A DNA stretch of 64,000 nt, from NCBI GenBank assembly GCA_002418835.1, contig DIEX01000019.1:1-64000 (forward strand), given 5' to 3'. The position numbers and the translations under genes are program-made. Positions within the stretch are counted from its first letter, which is position 1. Every line of letters starts with the position of its first letter. This DNA comes from Spirochaetia bacterium UBA5763 (GTDB taxonomy: Bacteria; Spirochaetota; UBA4802; UBA5550). The notes below the pieces were generated by a model, which was not told the origin of the DNA, did not search any database, and saw only the letters and a program-made list of their open reading frames with translations. This document shows positions 44,601 through 52,276 of the stretch, one piece after another.

Positions 44601-45883
44601 CCTTCAGAAATCATTTTAACGGAAGTGCTGAGGAGATCGAAGCGGACTATTCACTGGTAAACCCTGTTGTGGACAGGGACAGCGGAATACTTAAAGGGAA
44701 AACTGTACTTATCCCCAGGTGGGATTCCATACTGGGTGAGTTTATGGCTGCTGTGCTGCAGAATGACGGCATTGACGCAAGGCTTGTTGATGAGAGTGTT
44801 GATTCAATACAGAGAAGCCTCAGTCATAATACAGGGCAGTGCATTCCGCTGAATATCATGGTTCAGAATGCGGTTGATTATATCAGGAAGCATAATATCA
44901 ACGCGGAAGACTCGGTGCTGTGGAATATAGATTCAAGGATATCCTGCAACCTGGGGATGTTCCCGTATTACAGTAAAAGCCTCCTGGAGTCAATCGGCGG
45001 CGGCGCGGAGAAGATGCATGTCTACACAGGGAATATCACTTTCACCGATGTGTCATACAGGGTGGCGATGAATATGTACCTTGCATATATGTTCGGAGGG
45101 ATGCTGCGCCGCATGGGGTGCAGGGTGCGTCCTTATGAGAGGGTCAGCGGCAGCACAGACTCTGTGATAAAACAGGGGACTGCTCTTATTGCTGAAGCTT
45201 TCAGACGCGGTGACTCTCTTGAAGATTCACTTGAAACTGTTGTTTCATGGTTTGAAAGAATTGAGATTACACCGGGGAACAGGCCCCTGGTGGCGATATT
45301 CGGCGACCTCTATGCGCGGGACAATGATATACTCAACCAGAATATAATAAAAGTAATAGAAGAAAATGGCGGAGAGGTCATCACAACTCCCTACAGCGAG
45401 CTGATAAAAATTGTAGCTGATCCCTATATTAAACGCTGGTTCAGGGAGGGGGATATAATGGGAGCAATATCATCAAAGATAATGAAACAGGCGCTGGGAC
45501 TTTTTGAGAAGAGATATTATCCCTATTTCAACAGAATTCTGAATGAAGCGAAACATCTCTCTATCCCCTCATATGATGAAGTGCTTGCGAAGTTCGGCCT
45601 TGAAGTGGAGCATACAGGGGAGTCTATGGAAAACATCCTGAAAATATTCTCCCTTGTAATGAACTATCCTGACATTTCGCTTTTTGTGCAGACAAATCCC
45701 GCTTTCTGCTGCCCGTCACTTGTAACAGAGGCGATGTCAGGTGAAATCGAGAGGGTAACCGGCATACCCGTTGTAACTATTGAATACGACGGTACCGGAG
45801 GGTCAAAGAATGATGATGTTATACCTTATCTTAAGTTCAGGTGCGGCAGAGAATCAGAAGAGAGAAAAACAAGCTGCGCGTAA
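41642..45883 (+). CDS. Fused double acyl-CoA dehydratase activase with DUF2229/HgdB-like region, 1413 aa
   Basis: Two ATPase domains of the BcrAD/BadFG/HgdC type occur in tandem (about 6-260 and 335-590). Each has DIGS(I/T)S(I/T) at its start and a CAAGTGSF motif (Cys123 and Cys461) plus a second Cys (RCAVF, RCTVF), the ligands of the shared [4Fe-4S] cluster in activases. The rest (about 650-1400) matches the DUF2229 and dehydratase-like region, with scattered Cys (CGLCTNSCKI, CAPMSELHG). Such activases use ATP to inject one electron into 2-hydroxyacyl-CoA dehydratases or benzoyl-CoA reductases. Giant fusions of this kind are common in anaerobes, but their substrate is unknown. No dehydratase subunits are adjacent. 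Confidence 0.92.
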   Translation: MNRRGNVLGIDIGSISIAVVELSPEYKVLKSGYIFHEGHVREKLEALLKGFNPGDFNGIAFTSSSPDIFSTGKTYDSRVSVISAAKHFYPRPGEVLIIGGEKFGLAVFDEDGNYRNYRSNTSCAAGTGSFLDQQAKRLNLKDIETFSSIAEGNRGGTPKIASRCAVFAKTDLIHAQQEGYSLSEICDGLCEGLARNVADTLFGDEKVPGRVVMVGGVSLNKAVVKHLSQITGTEVIVHEYSSIFGAIGASLLCLEDLNRGTTTPVLLNNFEEIFRDEKRERRYHYDPLELKLSDYPDFTALQSYLYKPAINKMAAEVEVDIYGDLSASVEYEVYLGIDIGSTSTKAVIADKSGEPIAGLYTKTAGRPLEAVQAILEAIDNISSSQNCIFKFLGTGTTGSGRKFIGTIISADLALDEITAHARAAYMLDPDVDTIIEIGGQDAKFTTMKNGTVTFSIMNNVCAAGTGSFVEEQAKKLGCPLPEYSGLAEGVTAPLSSDRCTVFMERDLNHYMSEGFSRGEVLASVLHSVRENYLTKVAVEKNIGEKIFFQGATAKNRALVAAFEQRLGKPVMVSKYCHLTGALGVALSLMDSGITESLFRGIHLYKESIPVRSEVCGLCTNSCKIKVAEVDGETAAFGFLCGRDYETKRFVNQNSSGFDLIKERAKILHAKRKVETKFDFTMGIPAALHLLDEVPLWREFFANLGIKTVISDSLKDGIRRGKGIAGAEFCAPMSELHGHVAYLAGEADYVFLPSYIEKKRGDDGERRTYCYYTQFSPAVISSCESVAGSKKLLTPLLRTLSGTFSMKLNLYKMLKEISGNSISFMRVSAAFDAAQKKMKNSKKQLNNLYLKNRRVDDVDVLLLGRPYTVLSPSMNKGIPEVFGKLGARVFYQDMIEIGKGDSKQISGILKSLHWRYASEILEAAEAAAKIEGLYPVFVTSFKCTPDAYAVEYFRRIMDAHGKPYLILQLDEHDSNVGYETRIEAGLRSFRNHFNGSAEEIEADYSLVNPVVDRDSGILKGKTVLIPRWDSILGEFMAAVLQNDGIDARLVDESVDSIQRSLSHNTGQCIPLNIMVQNAVDYIRKHNINAEDSVLWNIDSRISCNLGMFPYYSKSLLESIGGGAEKMHVYTGNITFTDVSYRVAMNMYLAYMFGGMLRRMGCRVRPYERVSGSTDSVIKQGTALIAEAFRRGDSLEDSLETVVSWFERIEITPGNRPLVAIFGDLYARDNDILNQNIIKVIEENGGEVITTPYSELIKIVADPYIKRWFREGDIMGAISSKIMKQALGLFEKRYYPYFNRILNEAKHLSIPSYDEVLAKFGLEVEHTGESMENILKIFSLVMNYPDISLFVQTNPAFCCPSLVTEAMSGEIERVTGIPVVTIEYDGTGGSKNDDVIPYLKFRCGRESEERKTSCA

Positions 45884-45928
45884 AAATTAAAATGTATTCA
45901 TGAAGTGTCAATTCACGATGTTAATTAT

Positions 45929-46091
45929 GGGGCTGACTAAAAGTCAGACTTTCCAGTTTTTGTCATTCCGGTTTTGCGACTTCAATTTGTGCAAATACCG
46001 GAATCTCCTGATTAAATCAGTTGTATGAGATACCGGCATTCCGCTTCGCTACAGCCGGTATGACAAAGAAATTACTTTTAGGTCAGTCCCC
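45929..46091. repeat. MITE-like element, copy B (different ends)
   Basis: GGGGCTGACTAAAAGT at the left and ACTTTTAGGTCAGTCCCC at the right are near-perfect inverted ends. GTCATTCCGG and CCGGTATGAC pair inside, the same inner motif as copies C and D. It has no coding content and lies between the activase gene and a convergent hypothetical gene. Confidence 0.65.
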
Positions 46092-46097
46092 TGTTTT

Positions 46098-47057
46098 TTA
46101 CTGGTAAATAATCAGCCCGGGCTCAGGGCGCAGACTCAGCACCTGCTCCGGTGTCATAAGGGGTTTGTCGTAGTGGACACCCTTTTTACTGGAGTAGTAA
46201 TACCAGAGCTTGAACCCCTTGTTCGGAATATTAATTGTAAGAGCGTTACGGTCGTGTGTGCTCATCTTGTTTCCCGGAGGCCCCCAGCCTGAGGTGGCGT
46301 GCACAAGTATTACCGGATCAAACTTCGCTGAAACCTGCTCCCTGTCCCTCAGCATTTTCGGGTTGAACTGGTGGAATACAAGGTGCCGTTTGCCGGGGAT
46401 TCCGTTTTTCAGCATATAATCCCTCATCAGCTTCTGCGCGGAGTTTACCTCTGCGGCAGTTACATGCCCAATCTCGCGCATGGGCCTTGTGGTGTGCCAT
46501 TCAGGGTCAAAAGCAAGGTGCACATGGGGATATTTGAGGTACGGGAGCAGTTCTCCTATGGCCTCCTCGAGCCTGTACTTCCCTATCTGGTGATCCAGGT
46601 AGAGGAGCATTCCGTTTGTCAGAGTGTATTCTATGTATAAATCGAGAAGCTTTTTGTTTATGCGGTTAATCTCTCCGCCCGGCTGGCATGTACCGTATAT
46701 AAGATAGATCGCAGGCATTACACCCTTCTCTCCATTTACCCGGTCATAAGAAGCAGCAGCATCCTTAAGCATGGAGCCCAGTTCATGAACAGGGTGTCTC
46801 CCCACTATCCCCATGATCTTTGACTGAGGATGGCCGTAGTAGGCAACTATGTGATTATCATTAAAAAGTCCGGGGGATAAAAACTTCGCGCCAAAGAGTT
46901 TATTGTATATAAGATCTGCTATATCTGTGTTAAATGTGATGAGCTTTTTCTCCGGGCCCATGCGGTATATGGGCTCCCAGTCTGTAACAGGGGTTTTTAT
47001 GTTCCCCGGTATAAGTATTGTAAGAGCTAAAAGTGTAATGCTGAGAAATTTTTTCAT
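46098..47057 (-). CDS. Secreted protein of unknown function, 319 aa
   Basis: A hydrophobic leader (FLSITLLALTILIPG) with no lipobox suggests export. The mature protein alternates alpha and beta units. Recurring segments such as VAYYGHPQS, AIYLIYGTCQPGG, LLYLDHQIG, VHLAFDPEWHT and HLVFHQF look like the strand-end motifs of a TIM barrel, perhaps glycoside-hydrolase-like. The FDPEW and LYLDH motifs hold acidic residues at positions suited to catalysis. I do not recognise a named family; similar uncharacterised proteins occur in Actinobacteria. Enzyme activity is only a suggestion. It stands alone between two inverted-repeat elements. Confidence 0.75.
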   Translation of the reverse strand: MKKFLSITLLALTILIPGNIKTPVTDWEPIYRMGPEKKLITFNTDIADLIYNKLFGAKFLSPGLFNDNHIVAYYGHPQSKIMGIVGRHPVHELGSMLKDAAASYDRVNGEKGVMPAIYLIYGTCQPGGEINRINKKLLDLYIEYTLTNGMLLYLDHQIGKYRLEEAIGELLPYLKYPHVHLAFDPEWHTTRPMREIGHVTAAEVNSAQKLMRDYMLKNGIPGKRHLVFHQFNPKMLRDREQVSAKFDPVILVHATSGWGPPGNKMSTHDRNALTINIPNKGFKLWYYYSSKKGVHYDKPLMTPEQVLSLRPEPGLIIYQ

Positions 47058-47208
47058 TCAACGGGCCTCGGAGATTTTTAATGCATCTTGTAAATGCCTT
47101 ATAGTATAGTTTTCGGTCAAACATTATATATTACGGGTAATAATTTTTTATATTGACCTGCGGATTGTTATTGTAAAATAATTATCATAAATAACTGTTT
47201 AAGCTGAC

Positions 47209-47436
47209 TATAGCATTTAACGAAATAATTAGGCCCCTGTCATTCCGGCCGTAGTGTTAATGGAGGCAAGCATTATTGAAACATCCTGTTTCATGCTTGC
47301 AGGCAGCCATCGTGGCTGCACTGCTGGAATCCTATAAAACTGGTACTATGGGATTAGCTTCCAGCTCTTCCTGCGGTCGCCCACAGCCTTCGCGGGAATG
47401 ACGAAAAGTGAACTAATACAATCGTTAACCGCTATA
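47209..47436. repeat. MITE-like element, copy C
   Basis: TATAGCATTTAACGA at the left matches the inverse of CGTTAACCGCTATA at the right. Inside, CTGTCATTCCGGC and CGGGAATGACG pair, with GCTTGCAGGCAGCC-type pairs in the centre. It fills most of the 398-bp gap between the hypothetical gene and the isochorismatase gene. The gap shows no ORF. Confidence 0.7.
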
Positions 47437-47455
47437 AATACCGGAGGATTAAACT

Positions 47456-48010
47456 ATGAAAGATACAGCACTTCTGTTTATTGACATACAGAATGATTAT
47501 TTTCCGGGAGGTCGGATGGAACTGGACGGAGCAGTTGAGGCGGGGAAAAATGCCGGTAAAATTCTCTCTCATTGCAGAGAAATAAATATGGCTGTTATCC
47601 ATATTCAGCACCTTTCTGCACGCCAGGGTGCGACATTTTTTATTCCGGGCACTGAAGGGGCGGAGATTAATAGATGCGTTGCTCCTGTACCTGGTGAAAA
47701 GATAATACAGAAGAATTTCCCCAACAGTTTCAGGCAGACAGGGCTTTCTGAACATCTTGAAAAGCTTAATATTAAAAAGCTTATAATCTGCGGGATGATG
47801 ACACACATGTGTGTAGATGCCACTGTCAGAGCGGCTTTTGATCTGGGCTACACTTGCATGGTAGCTGCTGATGCCTGCGCCACAAAAGAGCTGGTTCATG
47901 AAGGTGTCACTATATCTGCGCTGCATGTTCATGGAGCATTCCTTGCAGCTTTAGGATCTGTCTATGCAGAAATTCAGAATACTACAGAGTTTATGAAGCG
48001 CTTTAATTGA
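47456..48010 (+). CDS. Isochorismatase-family cysteine hydrolase, 184 aa
   Basis: The catalytic triad of this family is visible: Asp10 (LLFIDIQND), Lys86 (IIQKNFPNSF) and Cys119 (GMMTHMCVDATVRAAFDLG). Members hydrolyse amides or related bonds, for example nicotinamidase and N-carbamoylsarcosine amidase. The THMCVDAT form is common in plain cysteine hydrolases rather than in siderophore isochorismatases. The exact substrate is unknown. GGAGG precedes the start by a few bases. It is monocistronic, with a MITE-like element upstream. Confidence 0.93.
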   Translation: MKDTALLFIDIQNDYFPGGRMELDGAVEAGKNAGKILSHCREINMAVIHIQHLSARQGATFFIPGTEGAEINRCVAPVPGEKIIQKNFPNSFRQTGLSEHLEKLNIKKLIICGMMTHMCVDATVRAAFDLGYTCMVAADACATKELVHEGVTISALHVHGAFLAALGSVYAEIQNTTEFMKRFN

Positions 48011-48151
48011 AGTTAAAGTCACCCCGTAGTACTTTTATATTTTTTGTTTTTAATCATTATTATTCTGAATAAAAAAATGGCTCTTCCCCTCTTTATATAT
48101 ATATTGTAAATACCTTTAAATTTTACAATACAAAGATCCAGGGAGGAGCAG

Positions 48152-50053
48152 GTGTTAAAAATAAATTTAAAACTTAACAGCATAAAAAAGAAACTATTTC
48201 TCGCTTCAATGCTTCTTGTAATAATACCGGTAATCTGCATAATTATAATGACATCCATATGGGTAACCAATAACAGCCGGAAAGACTTTATAGGGCGTGC
48301 CATTGGTGAAATGAACCAGGTTAATAATGTTATTGAGATACTTCTTGATAACGCCATCCTGAACATGGAGATGATGTTTAATCACCCTGCCATGAGAAGG
48401 ATCGACCCTTCAATCAATAATTTTTCCGGAAGAACCGTGGACACTGATCTTAAGACTATGAAGCGGAGCCCTCTTGAACAGGAACTCTTCGATTTTTTCA
48501 GACTGATACAATCCACACACCCTGATTATGTTGAGATATTCATAGGAACAAAATGGGGAGGATTTTTAACCAGTGATTTATCAATAGTCAAAGGGGGTTA
48601 CAATCCCACAAAACGTCCGTGGTACGCTGATGCGGTTAACGGAGGGGGAAAATCACTTATTTCAAAAGCTTATCTTTCAACAAGCGGCGAGAACGTTATT
48701 TCAGCAATAAAAGCGTATAAAGGCAGTTCGGGAGAAGTCCTTGTTTCAGGTGGTATTGATATTAACCTTTCACGGCTCACCGAGATAATTAACAATCTGA
48801 AAATCGGGAAAACAGGTTTTTTAATCCTTACCGAAAGTGACGGTGTAATTTTAGCATATCCCGGTAAAAAGGAGATACTATCAAAGAATATAAGTGAACT
48901 GGGTATAACCAAACTCACTGAAGGGATAAAGGATAATGAGGCTACCTTCTATTTTAATCTTGATGGTAAAGAGCGTATGGCACACGTAATGACTTCTGCC
49001 AGGACAGGATGGAAGATAATCGGAGTGCTTGAAGAGGAGGAGATAACAGCAGGCGCACGGATGTTGCGCTACATAATATATATAGCAGGAATAATTTTTA
49101 CTGTGGCAGGTGTAACCGCAGGTTATTTCCTTGCGAAGAGAATATCTGAACCTATAACTGAAGCTGCTGATACTCTAAATAAAACTGCGGATGGTGATTT
49201 CAGGAATAAGATAAACACTGCGTATGAACTCAGGAATGATGAGATAGGGACACTGGCTGCAAGCTTCAACAGGTTCATTACAAACCAGGCATCTTCGATG
49301 AAGCAGGTGCTTGGCGCTGCTAATACTGTGAAGAGCGCTTCAAACGAGATAAATGCGGGGAACCAGAACCTCTCACAGCGCACACAGGAACAGGCATCCA
49401 CCCTTGAGCAGGTAACAGGGAATCTTGAGGAGATCACCGCGTCACTTCAGATGAACACTAAAAATTTTGACCAGGCTGATTCCAATTCTAAAACAACTCT
49501 CGGTGTTGTGCGCGAAGGGGAGAAAGCCATAGAAGAGACCATTGACGCGATGAGGCAGATCACAAACAGCAGCAAAGAGATCGGTGATATTATACAGGTG
49601 GTTAATGATATCGCCTTTCAGACAAACCTTCTGGCTCTGAATGCGGCAGTTGAGGCTGCCCGTGCCGGTGATGCGGGCCGGGGATTCGCGGTAGTTGCCT
49701 CCGAGGTGCGTAACCTGGCAGTACGGACAGCGGACTCCTCAAAGAAAATAGAAGTTCTTATTAAAGAGAGCCTTGAGCGTGTCCAGAAAGGGGATATGCT
49801 TGTGCAGAAATCGGGCGAGATACTTAAAGGTATTGTGTCTAACACAAAGGAGACATCTGAGATAATAGTTGAGATAGCGCTTGCTATGAGAGAGCAGAGT
49901 GCTGCTATCGAACAGATACAGACAGCTGTTAACCAGATGAATGATGTAACTCAGCAGAACGCGGCACTTGGCGAGGAGCTCACTGCAAATAGTGATTCCA
50001 TGAACAGCGAGGCTGAGGAGCTTGCGGTAATGGTTTCGAGGTTTAAGATTTAG
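48152..50053 (+). CDS. Methyl-accepting chemotaxis protein with dCache-type sensor, 633 aa
   Basis: A first membrane helix (about 16-37) is followed by a periplasmic region (40-305) with dCache landmarks, FIGTKWGGFLTS and RPWYADAVNGGGKSLISKAYLSTSG. A second helix (307-329) leads to HAMP (330-385). The signalling domain holds the tip DIAFQTNLLALNAAVEAARAGDAGRGFAVVASEVRNLA (about 490-525). A dCache domain usually binds small organic ligands such as amino acids or acids. The start is GTG at 48152, with GGGAGG upstream. No CheW-docking partner genes are near. Confidence 0.94.
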   Translation: MLKINLKLNSIKKKLFLASMLLVIIPVICIIIMTSIWVTNNSRKDFIGRAIGEMNQVNNVIEILLDNAILNMEMMFNHPAMRRIDPSINNFSGRTVDTDLKTMKRSPLEQELFDFFRLIQSTHPDYVEIFIGTKWGGFLTSDLSIVKGGYNPTKRPWYADAVNGGGKSLISKAYLSTSGENVISAIKAYKGSSGEVLVSGGIDINLSRLTEIINNLKIGKTGFLILTESDGVILAYPGKKEILSKNISELGITKLTEGIKDNEATFYFNLDGKERMAHVMTSARTGWKIIGVLEEEEITAGARMLRYIIYIAGIIFTVAGVTAGYFLAKRISEPITEAADTLNKTADGDFRNKINTAYELRNDEIGTLAASFNRFITNQASSMKQVLGAANTVKSASNEINAGNQNLSQRTQEQASTLEQVTGNLEEITASLQMNTKNFDQADSNSKTTLGVVREGEKAIEETIDAMRQITNSSKEIGDIIQVVNDIAFQTNLLALNAAVEAARAGDAGRGFAVVASEVRNLAVRTADSSKKIEVLIKESLERVQKGDMLVQKSGEILKGIVSNTKETSEIIVEIALAMREQSAAIEQIQTAVNQMNDVTQQNAALGEELTANSDSMNSEAEELAVMVSRFKI

Positions 50054-50059
50054 CCCCCC

Positions 50060-50099
50060 GGCGGATAAATTTATTTTTTTATTTAAATTTATATCCGCC
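50060..50099 (+). terminator. Hairpin after the chemoreceptor gene, possible terminator
   Basis: GGCGGATA and TATCCGCC pair, with AT-rich arms extending the stem. It sits 6 bp after the stop. No U-run follows on the plus strand, so the function is uncertain. Confidence 0.45.
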
Positions 50100-50332
50100 A
50101 CCCCCCTACGGGGAAACCGGTAACGGTATATTAATTATTATTGATTATATCGGCCGGGGCTGAAGATGGGTTTTGCCGGTATTAAACTCACATCAGGCAT
50201 AATTTTTAAATAGACAGCCCCGCTTAAAAATGCCCTAATGGATTCACTATTCATTTATTGCGTCTGCCATAGTAAGCCCAATCGGGCTTATTGTTGCAAT
50301 TTAATGTTAATATTTACATCAGAGAATTATTT

Positions 50333-51316
50333 ATGCAGATTGATAAGAAGAGCTGGCTGCGCAGGGCGGAGATCTTTGCAGCGCTGGATGACCGGGAACT
50401 GGAACTCATTGAAGGGTATTCCGGAGTGGTTTCCCACAGGGAAGGGGATATTATAATTTCAGAGGGTGACCGCGGAGGCGTTCTTTATATTCTGTTATCA
50501 GGACGTGTGCAGGCTGTAAAGACCGATAAGTGGGAGGGTGACACACTCATTGCAGAACTTGTTGAAGGGGATATTCTCGGTGAACTTGAGTTTTTCACTG
50601 GGGCCCTGTTCAATAACTCCGTGAAGGCAGTCAGTGATGTAACCCTGCTTCGCCTCCCTGATTCAGATGAGGACTTCAGAGATATTCTTGAAAGGCATCC
50701 CGATATATCAGCTGTTATGCTGTACAGGTTCCTTAAAGTGTTTTCCAACCGGCTGCGAAAAGCCAATGTGCTTGTCAAAGACAACTCGGCCCTTGTACAG
50801 GAGCTTAAACGTCAGGTCTACGGCGATAAGCTTACAGGTCTATATAATAAAACATATCTTGAAGAGACACTCCCCGGAATACTTAAAAAACGTAACGGCC
50901 CTGTGGGACTTCTCCTTATGAAACCGGATAACTTTAAGATGATAAATGATACATTCGGCCATGAGGCCGGGGATGATACACTTAAAATAATGGCTGCGGC
51001 CCTTAACCGGTTTATGGAGGGGCGGGGTACAGTTCTCCGTTATATGGGGAATGAGCTGGGTGTGATACTGGAAGGCCACGGGCGCCGGGAGGCATATAAC
51101 ACTGCTGAGGAGATTCTCCGTATGTTCAATGAACTGGATATATCAGAGGCAACAGGCTCAAAGGAGGTCTTTCTCTCCATGAGTATAGGGGCTGCGGTAT
51201 ATCCCGACCATGCCAACATCCCTGATGAACTGATACTCAAGGCACATGAACTCCCCCTTGCCGGGCGCGAGAGAGGGGGGAATATTATTCTCTTCCCGGA
51301 GGACGCGGCGAAGTAG
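50333..51316 (+). CDS. cNMP-binding protein with degenerate GGDEF domain, 327 aa
   Basis: Residues 5-130 form a cyclic-nucleotide-binding fold (GDIIISEGDRGGVLYILLSGRVQA, then GDILGELEFFTGALF). Residues 160-320 have the GGDEF fold (DKLTGLYNKTYLEE at its start), but the active-site motif reads RYMGNELGVIL rather than RYGGDEF. Catalysis is therefore unlikely, and the protein may act as a partner or sensor. The ATG at 50333 is used because the earlier in-frame codons have no ribosome site. Its stop is 1 bp before the next gene, which has the same architecture with an intact motif. The two are probably coupled. Confidence 0.88.
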   Translation: MQIDKKSWLRRAEIFAALDDRELELIEGYSGVVSHREGDIIISEGDRGGVLYILLSGRVQAVKTDKWEGDTLIAELVEGDILGELEFFTGALFNNSVKAVSDVTLLRLPDSDEDFRDILERHPDISAVMLYRFLKVFSNRLRKANVLVKDNSALVQELKRQVYGDKLTGLYNKTYLEETLPGILKKRNGPVGLLLMKPDNFKMINDTFGHEAGDDTLKIMAAALNRFMEGRGTVLRYMGNELGVILEGHGRREAYNTAEEILRMFNELDISEATGSKEVFLSMSIGAAVYPDHANIPDELILKAHELPLAGRERGGNIILFPEDAAK

Positions 51317-51317
51317 T

Positions 51318-52274
51318 ATGAATGGAAATATATTAAGAAATATTGCAATCTTTGAAGGGCAGGCTGATGAGCACCTTGAGCTTCTTTCCATGGAGATGAA
51401 GCGTTATGAATACAGGGCCGGAGAGATGCTCTTCCAGGAGGGTGACCCCGGTGATGAGATGTATGTAGTTGTAAGCGGGGCTGTATCAATATTCATCAAA
51501 GATCAGACAGGTGAAGAGGTTGTTCTCACTGAAGTTAAGGCCGGCAGTTATTTTGGAGAGATGTCAATAATTGACCAGACATGCAGATCTGCTGCGTGCA
51601 GAGTGCTTGAGGATACGGTTCTGCTGGCGCTTCATGCCGATGACTTTACGCGGATAGTGAGCACAATGCCCGACTCTGCGGCGAAGATGATGGACCGGAT
51701 GCTCTCAATAATAGTAGAAAGGCTTATGAAAACCGGAGCTTTTGTCACGCAGATGGTTCAGTACGGTGAGGAATCACGTAAGCGCGCTATAACAGACCCC
51801 GCAACAGGGCTCTTTAACCGCAGGTACCTTGAGGAATCCTTTGAAGGCCTGGTTACAAAGGCAAAGACAGAGGGGAGCACCTTGAGCTTTGTAATGTTTG
51901 ACATGGACAGGTTCGGCTCACTAAACACAAAGTACGGGCAGGAGTTCTGCGACAGGCTCATTGTACAGACAGCGGATGTTTTCAGACAGGTATTCAGCAG
52001 GGACGATATACTTGTACGATACGGCGGTGACGAATTTATATTCCTCTTCCCCGGCTCTGACGCTAAAGCCGCGCAGGAGAAGTGCGATTCGCTGTGCCGT
52101 GCCATACGTGATATGAGGTTCCCTGAACATGAGGAGCTTCGCCTCACATGCAGTATGGGGTTTGCCGCGCTTCCGGAACACGCAGGTACAACGGATGAGC
52201 TTAAGGAGAGATCCGACAAAGCCCTGTACCGCGCGAAAGAGGAGGGACGCGACAGGGCCCTTGGCTGGGCTTGA
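51318..52274 (+). CDS. cNMP-binding diguanylate cyclase, 318 aa
   Basis: An N-terminal cNMP-binding fold (about 8-125, GEMLFQEGDPGDEMYVVVSGAVSIF, GSYFGEMSIID) is joined to a GGDEF domain (155-315). It has ITDPATGLFNRRYLEE at its start and a full RYGGDEFIFLFPG active site, so it should make c-di-GMP. The gene starts 1 bp after the stop of a paralogue whose site is degenerate. The overlap of sequence and order suggests duplication, with one copy turned into a regulator. It converges on the SpoIIE phosphatase gene with a 2-bp gap. Confidence 0.92.
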   Translation: MNGNILRNIAIFEGQADEHLELLSMEMKRYEYRAGEMLFQEGDPGDEMYVVVSGAVSIFIKDQTGEEVVLTEVKAGSYFGEMSIIDQTCRSAACRVLEDTVLLALHADDFTRIVSTMPDSAAKMMDRMLSIIVERLMKTGAFVTQMVQYGEESRKRAITDPATGLFNRRYLEESFEGLVTKAKTEGSTLSFVMFDMDRFGSLNTKYGQEFCDRLIVQTADVFRQVFSRDDILVRYGGDEFIFLFPGSDAKAAQEKCDSLCRAIRDMRFPEHEELRLTCSMGFAALPEHAGTTDELKERSDKALYRAKEEGRDRALGWA

Positions 52275-52276
52275 GC

